Shown one piece after another: positions 27,853 to 36,516 of a stretch of DNA of 64,000 nt; positions within the stretch are counted from its first letter, which is position 1; each line of letters begins with the position of its first letter. A model generated the notes under the pieces. That model made no database searches and was not told where the DNA came from. It worked only from the letters and a program-made list of their open reading frames with translations. The stretch spans positions 1,240,001-1,304,000 of the forward strand of contig NC_022576.1 in NCBI RefSeq assembly GCF_000477435.1, written 5' to 3'. The position numbers and the translations under genes were made by a program. This stretch comes from Candidatus Symbiobacter mobilis CR. GTDB lineage: Bacteria; Pseudomonadota; Gammaproteobacteria; Burkholderiales; Burkholderiaceae_C.

Positions 27853-29051
27853 ATCTTTCCTCTCCCGCCGAATCCCCGGATATTCCCGGTCCTTCGTTGA
27901 CAGCCCAGCTCCCACAAGGAACGATCACTGTTTCCATCGACTACGCGGAAATTCCTGCGCAACGACTGTTCAGCTTTGCCACCCGCGCCAACCCCAAACG
28001 CGCCTTTCTGTTCCTCTCCCACGTTCTGGGCAAACACCTGCCCGTAGACGTCGCCACGATGGGGGACGTACATACCCGCATCGCTGCGCACATCCCGGAA
28101 CTACCGGATCCCATCGTCTTCGTCGGCATGGCCGAGACAGCCACGTGCCTGGGACAAGGCGTTTTCGAAGCCTGGTTGCGGGAGCATCCGCAACGCGAGG
28201 CCCTGTTCCTGCATACCACCCGGTACCACGTCGGTGGCGCCCACCGCGTCTCCTTCGAAGAAGCACACAGCCACGCTCCCCAGCAGTGGTTCTTCCTCCC
28301 GCCCGACCCGCACCGCCGCGCCCTGCTGCACCATGCCCGTTCCCTCGTCCTGATTGATGACGAAATCAGCACGGGAGATACCTTGGTCAACCTCGTGGGC
28401 GCAATGCAGTCCTGTTCTCCAGCCCTGGCGCATTTGCATCTGGCCGCCATCACCGACTGGATGGGGCCACAACGGCGCAAGGAGCTGACCAGCCGATGCC
28501 ATATCGCCTGCTCGATCGGCGCATTGTTGTACGGCAGTTGGCACTTCACCCCCCACCTCAGTACTTTCCCGATCCCGGCACCCGAGCTATCGAATGATCC
28601 CAACGCGCCGACGATCCGCGATAGTGGCTACGGTCGCCTCGGCGTAACGTCTGCCATATCGCTCGAACCCAAATTCCTTCAGCATCTGGCCAAGCCGCTC
28701 GCACGTTGCGACCGCGTACTCGTGCTGGGAACCGGCGAATTCATGCATCCTGCCTATGTCCTCGCCCGGGAATTGCACGCAGCCAGCAAAGCCAAAGTCT
28801 GGATGCATGCCACCACACGCTCCCCCATCCTGACCTGGGGCCCGATTCGCAACGTCCTGTCGTTTCCGGACAACTACGGCGCTGGTGTGCCCAACTACGT
28901 CTATAACTACCAAGCTGGAGACTACGACTGCATCTTTCTTTGTGCAGAAATGGATGCCAGTGGAAGCCTCAAACACCTTGCGCGTCATCTCGGCGCACGC
29001 CTGTTCTTTTTTCTCCCCGGGGGACGCATTGCAGAAGATTCTCTTTGCTGA
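27849..29051 (+). CDS. Phosphoribosyltransferase (PRTase_2) with TRSP domain
   Basis: The protein has 400 residues. The PRPP-binding loop is SLVLIDDEISTGDTLVNL at about residue 170, preceded by IVFVGMAETATCLGQGVFEA. The C-terminal ~150 residues after GRLGVTSAI form the TRSP domain normally attached to this PRTase group, with VLVLGTGEFMHPAYVLA. It probably attaches a ribose phosphate to an unknown base-like substrate. Translation is taken from the GTG at 27849, which overlaps the ATP-grasp stop by four bases; the open frame extends upstream but only as the shadow of the ATP-grasp gene. The 3' end overlaps the HAD gene by 23 bp. Confidence 0.86.
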   Translation: MNLSSPAESPDIPGPSLTAQLPQGTITVSIDYAEIPAQRLFSFATRANPKRAFLFLSHVLGKHLPVDVATMGDVHTRIAAHIPELPDPIVFVGMAETATCLGQGVFEAWLREHPQREALFLHTTRYHVGGAHRVSFEEAHSHAPQQWFFLPPDPHRRALLHHARSLVLIDDEISTGDTLVNLVGAMQSCSPALAHLHLAAITDWMGPQRRKELTSRCHIACSIGALLYGSWHFTPHLSTFPIPAPELSNDPNAPTIRDSGYGRLGVTSAISLEPKFLQHLAKPLARCDRVLVLGTGEFMHPAYVLARELHAASKAKVWMHATTRSPILTWGPIRNVLSFPDNYGAGVPNYVYNYQAGDYDCIFLCAEMDASGSLKHLARHLGARLFFFLPGGRIAEDSLC

Positions 29052-29787
29052 CCTCGACGACACCCTGTTTCATAGCTACAGAAAGCACCATCCCGGCCCC
29101 GGATGGCTGGTGGCGGCGACCCTGCGCGACGGTTCGGCCTTTTCCTATACCTCCCCCAGGCAGCGTGCCGCCTTCGAACTCTGGCAAAGTGTGCTGACGA
29201 TCATTCCCGTCACGGCACGCAACCACGACTCCTTTCGCCGCGTCACCCTGGCATTCCATGCCGAAGCGATTCTGGACTACGGCGCAGTGGTGCTCGACTC
29301 CGATGGCGCCCCCGACCCAGACTGGCTTGCACGCAGCGCCAGCCTTGCGCGGGAGCACGACGCAACGCTGCAATCCTGGTTCGACAAGCTATGCCAGCAT
29401 TGCGAGGAGCAAGAGGCAGGGCTGCGTGTCCGTTGGATCGACGACTTCGGCGTGCGGCTGTACCTCGTCGCCAAATCGACCGTCGGCAATGTGGACGCAG
29501 TCAGTGCTCTGGCCCAGACTTGCCGTGCTGCGCGGGATGCAGGCCAACTTCCCGCCGACGTCACGATCCACTGCAACGCGAACAACCTCGCGATCCTGCC
29601 CAGGTGGCTCGACAAGCGGCACGCCGTGGAGTACGTGCAGCGCCGGTACACCCTCGACGGGGAACCGCCGCTAAGTTTTGGGATGGGCGACAGCCTTGTT
29701 GATCTGCCCTTCCTCGCAGCCTGCGACTACCAGATCGTCCCCACGCACAGCCAAATCGGCCAAGCCATCGACAGGATCGAGCGATGA
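29029..29787 (+). CDS. HAD-superfamily phosphatase of the Ter-linked module
   Basis: A 252-residue Cof-like HAD hydrolase is seen. Motif I is LFADLDDTLFHS right at the N-terminus, motif II is in IIPVTARN, and the late GMGDSLVDLPFL supplies the motif IV aspartates. It should remove a phosphate from a small metabolite, possibly the ribosylated product of the neighbouring PRTases. The start is chosen as TTG at 29029, preceded by a GGGGGA stretch, which places motif I about five residues from the N-terminus, as is usual. Any start further upstream would lie deep inside the PRTase gene. Its stop overlaps the next ATG (ATGA). Confidence 0.85.
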   Translation: MQKILFADLDDTLFHSYRKHHPGPGWLVAATLRDGSAFSYTSPRQRAAFELWQSVLTIIPVTARNHDSFRRVTLAFHAEAILDYGAVVLDSDGAPDPDWLARSASLAREHDATLQSWFDKLCQHCEEQEAGLRVRWIDDFGVRLYLVAKSTVGNVDAVSALAQTCRAARDAGQLPADVTIHCNANNLAILPRWLDKRHAVEYVQRRYTLDGEPPLSFGMGDSLVDLPFLAACDYQIVPTHSQIGQAIDRIER

Positions 29788-30878
29788 GCCTGCACGGGTC
29801 CTACCGCCCGCAGGATGTGGAATTCCTGCTCAAGCCGATCACGATGGCGATGATCGACGACGTGGCCGACAAGGAGCGGCTGATCCAGTCCGGCGCCCGG
29901 CACTACAGCGAAATGCTCTCCCCTGAACGGCTACCTTCCACACGCTATCTGGAGCTGTTTCGCGCCGCACACGCCATGAATCGGGAACAGATGGCGCGGG
30001 ACTGCCTGCTGCTTGCGCGCGCCATCGTCGAGCAAGTCGGCACAGCACCGACGATCGTTTCGCTGGCGCGTGCAGGTACCCCTATCGGCGTCATCTTGGG
30101 CCACACGTTGCAGCATCTCACGGGCCGTGCCGTTCCACACTATTCGATCTCGATCATCCGGGATCGGGGCATCGACACGAACGCCCTCGATGCCATCCTC
30201 GACCGGGGCGCCGACCCCGCTTCCATCGTTTTCGTCGACGGCTGGACTGGCAAAGGCGTGATTACCGAAGAACTCCACAAAGCAGTGACAGCGTACAACC
30301 ACGCCCGTGGCACGGCCATCGCGCAGCACCTCTACGTGCTCAGCGATTTGGCAGGGTGCGCCCACTGCGCCGCCAGCACAGAAGACTACCTGATCCCCTC
30401 GTCGATCCTCAATGCGACGATCTCCGGCTTGGTCAGCCGCTCCGTGCTCAACGACGCCATCGGCCCGCAAGACTTCCACGGCTGCGTGGTGTACGAAGAA
30501 TTTGCCCCGCACGATCTCTCCGTCTGGTTCGTCGAGGACATCCTCCGTTGCATCGATACCCTGCGCGCAGAGGGCAATGTCCCGGCTCTGCCACCCCGAT
30601 ACGACCGCAACGCCATCGCACGCGCAACCATGGGTTTTCTGGCCATCGAAATGGCTCGGTACGGAATCCTGGATCGCAACCTGATCAAACCCGGCATTGG
30701 GGAAGTCACCCGCGTGTTGCTGCGCAGACTGCCACAACGTATGATCGTTCGAGACCGCAATGCGGCGTGCGTCCAGCATCTGCTGGTTCTGGCGGAAGAA
30801 AAAAACGTCCCCGTCGATGAACGGCCCTCGCTCCCCTTCCACGCATTGGCCATCATTCGGAGTGCCCTCGATGTCTGA
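29784..30878 (+). CDS. StiP/PRTase-like domain with C-terminal PELOTA RNA-binding domain
   Basis: The protein has 364 residues. The N-terminal two thirds carry SLARAGTPIGVILGHTLQH and IVFVDGWTGKGVITEEL, which resemble the hood and PRPP loops of phosphoribosyltransferases. The same family has also been called StiP cysteine protease. The C-terminal ~85 residues (FLAIEMARYGILDRNLIKPG to VLAEEKNVPVDE) look like the PELOTA RNA-binding domain reported in this context. It overlaps HAD by four bases and the aldolase gene by eight, so co-translation is likely. Whether it acts as a PRTase or as a peptidase cannot be settled from sequence. Confidence 0.82.
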   Translation: MSLHGSYRPQDVEFLLKPITMAMIDDVADKERLIQSGARHYSEMLSPERLPSTRYLELFRAAHAMNREQMARDCLLLARAIVEQVGTAPTIVSLARAGTPIGVILGHTLQHLTGRAVPHYSISIIRDRGIDTNALDAILDRGADPASIVFVDGWTGKGVITEELHKAVTAYNHARGTAIAQHLYVLSDLAGCAHCAASTEDYLIPSSILNATISGLVSRSVLNDAIGPQDFHGCVVYEEFAPHDLSVWFVEDILRCIDTLRAEGNVPALPPRYDRNAIARATMGFLAIEMARYGILDRNLIKPGIGEVTRVLLRRLPQRMIVRDRNAACVQHLLVLAEEKNVPVDERPSLPFHALAIIRSALDV

Positions 30879-31782
30879 CCGGCCCCGCCTCGGCGCGTCC
30901 TTGTACGTTCCGGCCACCCACAGCGACCTTTGCGCCATTGCAGCAGGCACCAAGCTGGCCGCCGTACGTTCGCTGATTTTCTGCACGGAAGACGCCGTTG
31001 CCCCCCACGATCTTCCTTGCGCCCTCGACAACCTGGCCACTGCGCTGGAGCATTTGCAACCCCGGGAAGGTTGCCTGCGCTTCGTGCGGGTACGTAACCC
31101 GGACGTGCTCGACCGGCTGCTGACCATACCGTCAGTGCATCGCCTCGACGGTTTTGTCTTCCCCAAGATCAGTTTGCACAACATCGACGACTACTTCGAT
31201 CGCATGGCGTGCGGCCCTCAGAATCATTTTTGGGTGATGCCCACGCTGGAAACGCGGGAGGTTTTCCACGACGCTGCCATGCATGCGCTGGCCGAGCATC
31301 TGGATCGGGCACCCTGGCGCGCCCAGATCTTGGGTCTGCGCATCGGTGGCAACGACCTGCTGGCGCTACTACGGATGCGCCGCCCCAAGGGACGGACGAT
31401 CTATGAAACGCCGCTCGGGCACGTCATCGCCCGGCTGGCGACGACATTCATTCCTTACGGATTCCCCCTGTCGGCGCCAGTGTTTGAACACTACGCCGAT
31501 ACCGCGACGCTGGAGCGGGAAATCGTGCAGGATTTGCACCACGGATTGACGGGCAAAACCGCCATCCACCCTACCCAGGTTCCCCTGATCGAACGGCACT
31601 ACCGCGTAGCCCACCAGGATCTGGAAGCAGCAATGCGCATCCTTGGCGACGATGCCCCCGGCGTGTTCTCACTCCACCATTCGATGTGCGAACCATCGAC
31701 GCACCGCCCTTGGGCCAACGAAATCGTCGCTGCTGCACGCCAATTCGGCTGCGTGCCCAATGCAATGGAGTCGATGGAATAG
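30871..31782 (+). CDS. HpcH/HpaI-CitE-like TIM-barrel lyase of the Ter-linked module
   Basis: A 303-residue protein of the citrate-lyase beta / HpcH aldolase group is seen. SLYVPATHSDL near the N-terminus, GFVFPKIS, MPTLETREVF (metal-binding Glu) and LGLRIGGNDLLALL match conserved barrel strands, followed by GKTAIHPTQV. Family members cleave or form C-C bonds of acyl or carboxylate substrates using Mg2+; the substrate here is unknown. The ATG at 30871 overlaps the previous gene by eight bases. This is the last gene of the plus-strand Ter cluster. Confidence 0.87.
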   Translation: MSDRPRLGASLYVPATHSDLCAIAAGTKLAAVRSLIFCTEDAVAPHDLPCALDNLATALEHLQPREGCLRFVRVRNPDVLDRLLTIPSVHRLDGFVFPKISLHNIDDYFDRMACGPQNHFWVMPTLETREVFHDAAMHALAEHLDRAPWRAQILGLRIGGNDLLALLRMRRPKGRTIYETPLGHVIARLATTFIPYGFPLSAPVFEHYADTATLEREIVQDLHHGLTGKTAIHPTQVPLIERHYRVAHQDLEAAMRILGDDAPGVFSLHHSMCEPSTHRPWANEIVAAARQFGCVPNAMESME

Positions 31783-31898
31783 GCCAAATAGGCCCGATGC
31801 TTTTGTAGCCGAGTGCGTCTCGAAGCGCACCGGTCCGGGAGTACCCCCGGCGTGTCGAAGCGAAGGAGCTGCCATGGTCCCTCGCTCTACCGACGACG
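31783..31898. other. Convergent intergenic region
   Basis: The gap between the converging Ter operon and the DUF4124-like gene holds two short GC-rich inverted repeats (GTGCG...CGCAC and CCGGG...CCCGG), which may terminate transcription from both sides; neither is followed by a T-run. Confidence 0.35.
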
Positions 31899-32381
31899 CT
31901 AGTCTTTGCTGCGGGACTTTTTGGCCTTGCGCTTCGTCTTTTTGGCTGGTGGACTGGCGGGTTCCGACCCTGGCACTTCAGCAATGAAATGCCCAGGCTT
32001 GGCGGGGCGCACCCTCTTGAGGGTCAGACGAACGGGTTGGTCTTGTGTAGTGGGGAAGGGCAGAGCCGCCGCACGCGCTGGAGTACGGCCTTGCATGGCT
32101 GCCTTGCGCTCCTGAGCCAACCGCTCCTTCTCCATGTCCCGCGCCAGCTTGGCAGCGGTACGCGCTGCGGCGTCGGTCTGCTTGCGTTGCTCCGGGCTGC
32201 GCACGTCTTCGACTTCCAAGGTATCTGCATCCGGGCAAGGAACCTGGCTATAGACGTTGCCGCAACGGTAGACGGTGTCCCCCACCGCAGCACAGACGCT
32301 CCCCCACCCGGCAACCAGAATGACCAGAAAGCGTAGCCAACGCTGGAGAACATGGGTAGCAGGGTGAGTAACAGGGTTCAC
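31899..32381 (-). CDS. Exported DUF4124-like protein
   Basis: A 160-residue protein has an N-terminal hydrophobic signal segment ([19 protein letters not shown]), followed by [19 protein letters not shown], a typical DUF4124-like cysteine-containing motif. A charged helical linker and a Lys-rich tail ([14 protein letters not shown]) follow. The family is periplasmic and uncharacterised. The GTG start overlaps the pth stop (GTGA on the minus strand), so it is probably translated from the same mRNA as pth. Confidence 0.72.
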   Translation of the reverse strand: MNPVTHPATHVLQRWLRFLVILVAGWGSVCAAVGDTVYRCGNVYSQVPCPDADTLEVEDVRSPEQRKQTDAAARTAAKLARDMEKERLAQERKAAMQGRTPARAAALPFPTTQDQPVRLTLKRVRPAKPGHFIAEVPGSEPASPPAKKTKRKAKKSRSKD

Positions 32382-33061
32382 AAATTCACCTCAGACGATG
32401 CATCGGTAGACAGCGCTGTGCGCACCTCGACTTGCTGTACAGGCTCGGCTTTCCGTGGATGCTCGGCTTGCCGCGCAAGGATCGGCTTTTCCTTGGGCAC
32501 TTGCATTGCCTGCATCGCCAAGGTGGTGTGTCCTGCAAGCAAGTCTGGCAAAGCGGCCAACGACCTTTCGATAGCACGCTCAATGGCCACGCGATCGTCG
32601 GCTTCGGGTTGGTGCAAGACCCACGACACCACCTCGGACTTATGCCCTGGGTGCCCGATCCCTAACCGCAAACGCCAATAACGATCCGTGCCAAGCTGGG
32701 CATGCACATCACGCAAACCATTGTGGCCTGCGTGCCCCCCTCCCAGCTTGCATTGGACGCGCCCGGGTTCGAAATCAAGGTCGTCGTGTACTACCAGGAT
32801 CTCCGTCGGGTCGATCTTGTAGAAACGCGCCAGCGATGCAACAGACCGACCACTGAGGTTCATGAACGTCTGCGGCTTGAGCAAACGCAAGGGATGCGCA
32901 TCCACCGAAGCCGTGGCAACCCATGCCTGAAACCCTTTGTCTGCAGCCCAGACGCATCGCAGCGACGCAGCCAAGGCATCGACCCACCAAAACCCGACGT
33001 TATGCCGCGTTTCCTGGTACTGCGGCCCAGGGTTGCCAAGCCCGACGATGAGCTGGATCAC
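32378..33061 (-). CDS. pth: Peptidyl-tRNA hydrolase
   Basis: Pth (227 residues) releases peptides from prematurely dissociated peptidyl-tRNA. It starts [20 protein letters not shown], with the catalytic N10 and H20 in the expected places, and continues with [14 protein letters not shown] (catalytic Asp) and [13 protein letters not shown] tail of ~35 residues after the conserved core is rich in Glu, Gln and Lys and looks unstructured. It lies 48 bp downstream of rplY on the same strand, in the order usual for Burkholderiales. Confidence 0.97.
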   Translation of the reverse strand: MIQLIVGLGNPGPQYQETRHNVGFWWVDALAASLRCVWAADKGFQAWVATASVDAHPLRLLKPQTFMNLSGRSVASLARFYKIDPTEILVVHDDLDFEPGRVQCKLGGGHAGHNGLRDVHAQLGTDRYWRLRLGIGHPGHKSEVVSWVLHQPEADDRVAIERAIERSLAALPDLLAGHTTLAMQAMQVPKEKPILARQAEHPRKAEPVQQVEVRTALSTDASSEVNL

Positions 33062-33109
33062 ATCAGCCTCCGCTGCACGTTGCCATCGCCGGGATCGGGA
33101 ACTCCCCGG

Positions 33110-33802
33110 CTATTTTTTGGCTGCGGGCTTGGCTGCTGCCTTCGCTGCGGGTTGGGCCGCAGGTTTCGCCGCACCTTTACCGCCTTTGGCAGCAGGCTGG
33201 GCAGCAGCAGGTTCCGCAGCGGCTGGCGTGGCTTCCGCAGCAACCTGGGCCACGACGGATACCACGACCGGATTCTTATCATTGCCATGGGCGATGACCG
33301 ATACCCCTTTGGGCAGCACCAAGTCGGCCAAATGCACGGAAGTGCCCTTCTTCAAGCTGCCCAGATCGACGGCAAGGAATTCCGGCAAATCTGCAGGCAG
33401 ACAGACCACCTCGACTTCGGTGATGACGCGGTTCACGATGCACGCATCCAGCTTGACTGCCGGAGAATTTTCCTCCCCGCTGAAGTGCAGGGGCACTTTC
33501 ATGTGCAGCTTGGTTGTGGCATCGACGCGCTGCAAGTCAACGTGCAGCACCATCGGGCGGAAAGGGTGCATCTGCACGTCACGCAACAGGGCTTGCCCTT
33601 CGGTGCCATCGACTTCCAAAGTCAGCACGCTGGAATGAAAAGCCTCTTTCTTGAGGGCATGCCACAGCGTGTTGTGGTCAAACTCGATAGGCTGAGGCTC
33701 TTTGCCCCCGCCGTACAGGATTCCAGGGGTACGACCCTGGATGCGCAAACGGCGGCTCGCACCCGTTCCTTGCGCAGCGCGCTGGAAAGCAGAAATTTTC
33801 AC
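33110..33802 (-). CDS. rplY: 50S ribosomal protein L25/Ctc, long form
   Basis: This is the 230-residue CTC form of L25, which binds 5S r[22 protein letters not shown] and [17 protein letters not shown] are the N-terminal L25 domain, and [20 protein letters not shown] starts the second (TL5) beta domain. The last ~45 residues are an Ala/Pro/Lys-rich tail ending [11 protein letters not shown], common in betaproteobacteria. The start is the GTG at 33802, because a GAGGAG lies seven bases upstream; the longer open frame to 33904 is not supported. It lies between prs and pth. Confidence 0.95.
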   Translation of the reverse strand: MKISAFQRAAQGTGASRRLRIQGRTPGILYGGGKEPQPIEFDHNTLWHALKKEAFHSSVLTLEVDGTEGQALLRDVQMHPFRPMVLHVDLQRVDATTKLHMKVPLHFSGEENSPAVKLDACIVNRVITEVEVVCLPADLPEFLAVDLGSLKKGTSVHLADLVLPKGVSVIAHGNDKNPVVVSVVAQVAAEATPAAAEPAAAQPAAKGGKGAAKPAAQPAAKAAAKPAAKK

Positions 33803-33809
33803 GTTGACA

Positions 33810-33815
33810 CTCCTC
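33810..33815 (-). promoter_or_regulatory. Ribosome-binding site that selects the GTG start of rplY
   Basis: On the minus strand GAGGAG ends seven bases before the GTG at 33802. No comparable site precedes the ATG at 33904 in the same frame. Confidence 0.7.
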
Positions 33816-33942
33816 GATAGGCCCTGCCGCGACCAGCGGGGCCTTTTTGCACAAGGGCCTGATTCACATCCAACGAACCGGCCCGCCTTGACTCCACCCG
33901 CCAAAGCGCCCTGACTGCAAGGCCAAAGCGCCCTGGCTCGGC

Positions 33943-34920
33943 TCAGAACAACTGTTCCTGGGCGGAAAAATAATCCCGTATCGACAAGCCCGATGCGATG
34001 CGAACAATCGATTCACCAAACAACTCTGCAACGCTAAGCTGGCGTATCTTGGTACAGGCAGCAGCCTGTTCCGACAGCGGGATCGACGACGTCACCACCA
34101 CCCCATCAAGGGAAGCACTAGTAGCGATGCGCTCCACGGCGGGCCCGGAGAACACGGGATGCGTGCAATAGGCATACACATGCAATGCACCACGTTGCTT
34201 GAGCGCCTCCGCAGCTTTGACCAGGGTTCCGGCCGTGTCGATCATGTCGTCGACGATGATGCAGTTGCGGGATTCGACCTCGCCGATGATGTGCATGACT
34301 TCACTGACATTCGGGCGGGGGCGGCGCTTGTCGATGATCGACAACCCGCATCCCAACTGCTTGGCTACGGCTCGTGCCCGCACGACGCCCCCAATGTCCG
34401 GGGAGACAACGCACAAGTCAGGAATCTGGTTGCTACGCAAGTCATGCAGCAACACGGGGGATGCATAAATGTTGTCGACGGGGATGTTGAAGAAGCCCTG
34501 AATCTGGTCTGCGTGCAAATCCATCGTCAGCACCCGCTCCACACCGACGGTCTGGAGCATGTCCGCCACCACCTTGGCAGAGATGGGAACGCGGCTGGAA
34601 CGCGGGCGGCGATCCTGCCGGGCGTAGCCGAAATAGGGGATCACCGCAGTCACCCGGCCTGCAGAGGCACGACGCAGGGCATCCACGATGAACAGTAGCT
34701 CCATGAAATTTTCACCAGCCGGAGCGCAAATGGACTGCACGACAAAAACGTCGCGCGCACGCACGTTCTGGTTGATTTCCACCTGCACCTCCCCGTCGGA
34801 AAACCGTCCGACGTAGGCATCGCCCAAACTGATATGGAGGTGCTTCGCAATTCCTGCCGCAAGACCGGGGTTGGAATTGCCCGCGAAGAGCATGAAATCG
34901 CAGTTCGGTTCGCTTTGCAT
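33943..34920 (-). CDS. prs: Ribose-phosphate pyrophosphokinase (PRPP synthetase)
   Basis: Prs (325 residues) makes PRPP from ribose 5-phosphate and ATP. The class I motifs are all visible: [33 protein letters not shown] (ATP binding), the flexible loop [15 protein letters not shown], and the PRPP loop [18 protein letters not shown] lies about seven bases upstream of the ATG. tRNA-Gln is encoded 120 bp upstream on the same strand and may share its transcript. PRPP would be the substrate for the PRTases in the nearby Ter module, but this gene position is a conserved housekeeping one. Confidence 0.98.
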   Translation of the reverse strand: MQSEPNCDFMLFAGNSNPGLAAGIAKHLHISLGDAYVGRFSDGEVQVEINQNVRARDVFVVQSICAPAGENFMELLFIVDALRRASAGRVTAVIPYFGYARQDRRPRSSRVPISAKVVADMLQTVGVERVLTMDLHADQIQGFFNIPVDNIYASPVLLHDLRSNQIPDLCVVSPDIGGVVRARAVAKQLGCGLSIIDKRRPRPNVSEVMHIIGEVESRNCIIVDDMIDTAGTLVKAAEALKQRGALHVYAYCTHPVFSGPAVERIATSASLDGVVVTSSIPLSEQAAACTKIRQLSVAELFGESIVRIASGLSIRDYFSAQEQLF

Positions 34921-35039
34921 GAAAAGCCCTCAGGCCGACGCAACACGTACCCCGGCTTGGCCGCAGGGACAACGATGCGGGATGAAGCAAAAAGGGGGAG
35001 TGGTAAAAAAGGAGGAAGGCCCAGCAAAACAGAACAGGG

Positions 35040-35113
35040 CAGGGGAAGAAGGATTCGAACCTTCGCATGCTGGAATCAAAATCCAGTGCCTTAACCAGCT
35101 TGGCGATTCCCCT
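35040..35113 (-). tRNA. tRNA-Gln (anticodon TTG)
   Basis: Read on the minus strand, a 7-bp acceptor stem AGGGGAA/TTCCCCT is perfect. The D-arm GCCAAGCTGGTTAAGGC, the anticodon arm CTGGA-TTTTGAT-TCCAG (anticodon TTG) and the T-arm GAAGGTTCGAATCCTTC are canonical. The discriminator base is G and the CCA end is not encoded. It lies between ispE and prs, the usual Burkholderiales location. Confidence 0.95.
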
Positions 35114-35152
35114 ACACGTGCAAGACCTGCGCGTCGCAAATGATGTATTCCT

Positions 35153-36019
35153 TCAATGGCTACCGTGTGACCGGCGAGCCGGGAGACGCCATTCGGACAA
35201 GGGATGCATGGATAGCCCACTACACATGCGCAGAACATAAGCATCCGGCGGAAGATCCACCACCGCTTCGCCGTGCGCCACAGCGAACACCGCACTCCCA
35301 GAACCGGTCATTCTAGCGGCAAATCCGTGTGCATGCAGCCAGCTTAGCGCTGTGTATACCTGTGGGCACAGTTCTTCGGAAACGGGTTGCAGGTCGTTGG
35401 TGCCAAAGCCGAAGGGATCGGCCAGGAAATCTTCCAGCCGGGCATGGGCATGGTCACGCACCAGCTTCGGGTGCGCATAGACCTGGGCCGTATCGACGCC
35501 CATCGGCGGCTTGAGCACGATGAAAGACTGTTGTGGAATGCGAATGGGCGTGAGCCGCTCGCCGATGCCCTGCACCCACGCGTTGTGCCCACCCAGAAAA
35601 AACGGCACGTCCGCACCCAATTCAGCGCCGATTTCTTGCAGGGTATCGATGTCCAAATCCAAGCCCCACAACTGGTTGAGCGCGAGCAGGGTCGACGCTG
35701 CATCCGAAGAACCACCTCCCAGCCCAGCGCCCAGAGGAATGCGCTTTTCCAAAGTGATATGCACCCCCAGGGTACATCCGGTTTTGCGCGCCAAGGCACG
35801 TCCCGCAGCCAGTGTCAGGTCGTCTGGTGGCAGCGAGACACCACCCAGGTCTGTACGGCTCATCTGGCCATCGCTTCGCAGCTCGAAGTGCAACGTATCG
35901 TGCCAGTCGATCAGCACAAATGCAGACTCGATCACATGGTATCCGTCCGCTCGCCGACCCAAGACGTGCAAAAAGAGATTGAGCTTCGCTGGCGCGGGGA
36001 CATCGACGATCGATTTCAT
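35153..36019 (-). CDS. ispE: 4-diphosphocytidyl-2-C-methyl-D-erythritol kinase
   Basis: IspE (288 residues) phosphorylates CDP-methylerythritol in the MEP isoprenoid pathway. It is a GHMP kinase: PAPAKLNLFLHVLGRRADGYH at the N-terminus, the ATP loop IPLGAGLGGGSSDAAS, GADVPFFLGG, and the late RMTGSGSAVFAV. The start codon overlaps the lolB stop (ATGA), so translation is probably coupled. tRNA-Gln lies 39 bp downstream. Confidence 0.97.
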   Translation of the reverse strand: MKSIVDVPAPAKLNLFLHVLGRRADGYHVIESAFVLIDWHDTLHFELRSDGQMSRTDLGGVSLPPDDLTLAAGRALARKTGCTLGVHITLEKRIPLGAGLGGGSSDAASTLLALNQLWGLDLDIDTLQEIGAELGADVPFFLGGHNAWVQGIGERLTPIRIPQQSFIVLKPPMGVDTAQVYAHPKLVRDHAHARLEDFLADPFGFGTNDLQPVSEELCPQVYTALSWLHAHGFAARMTGSGSAVFAVAHGEAVVDLPPDAYVLRMCSGLSMHPLSEWRLPARRSHGSH

Positions 36020-36516
36020 GGTGTACCCCGCTCCTTCACCTGGAGCGCATCCCGATCAGGAACGACGCGCACTTCGACGAACGGCTCTTCCTGCCTGGCG
36101 ACGAGCAACTGCTCGCCACCCACATGCCAACCCATCGCAGGGGATGGCACCCCCCGCAGCCAGTCCAGCAATACTGCCACAGGCAGCCCAGCCGCCACGG
36201 TATCGGCCACCACAGCCTGCACGTCGTCGTAATGCTGGGTTTTGCCCTGCACGCGCCGTGTGGCGCCGTGTTGATCCCAACGCAATTCGGCCAACACGAT
36301 TCCCAAAGGAGAACGGAACACCAGCGCGCCACGATCCACCCCCCCCTCCAATTCGTACCCCCCAGCCAATGCAGGACATTCGTTGTCGGAACCCGGACAC
36401 TGCGCACGCAACGCCAGCCTTCCCGACCATTGCTGCGGCGCATCCAACACCGGCGTCGCGCATCCCACAAGGGCGCATGCCGCCCCGAAGACTGCGTAAC
36501 GCACGGCACCAATCAA
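36016..36516 (-). CDS. lolB: Outer-membrane lipoprotein insertion protein LolB
   Basis: This 166-residue lipoprotein has a short signal peptide with lipobox ALVGC, lipidated C19, followed by Ala (+2), which is compatible with outer-membrane sorting. WSGRLALRAQ, FRSPLGIVLAELRWD and LLDWLRGVPSP are typical of LolB, which receives lipoproteins from LolA and inserts them in the outer membrane. It overlaps both the TPR gene upstream and ispE downstream by four bases (ATGA each), forming a tight operon. Confidence 0.93.
   Translation of the reverse strand: MIGAVRYAVFGAACALVGCATPVLDAPQQWSGRLALRAQCPGSDNECPALAGGYELEGGVDRGALVFRSPLGIVLAELRWDQHGATRRVQGKTQHYDDVQAVVADTVAAGLPVAVLLDWLRGVPSPAMGWHVGGEQLLVARQEEPFVEVRVVPDRDALQVKERGTP

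Noticed and set aside
33943..34920. prs as a dedicated PRPP supplier for the Ter-linked PRTases
   Set aside because: It is only 2 kb away, but sits on the other strand in the conserved ispE–tRNA-Gln–prs–rplY–pth housekeeping order, so proximity is most likely coincidental.
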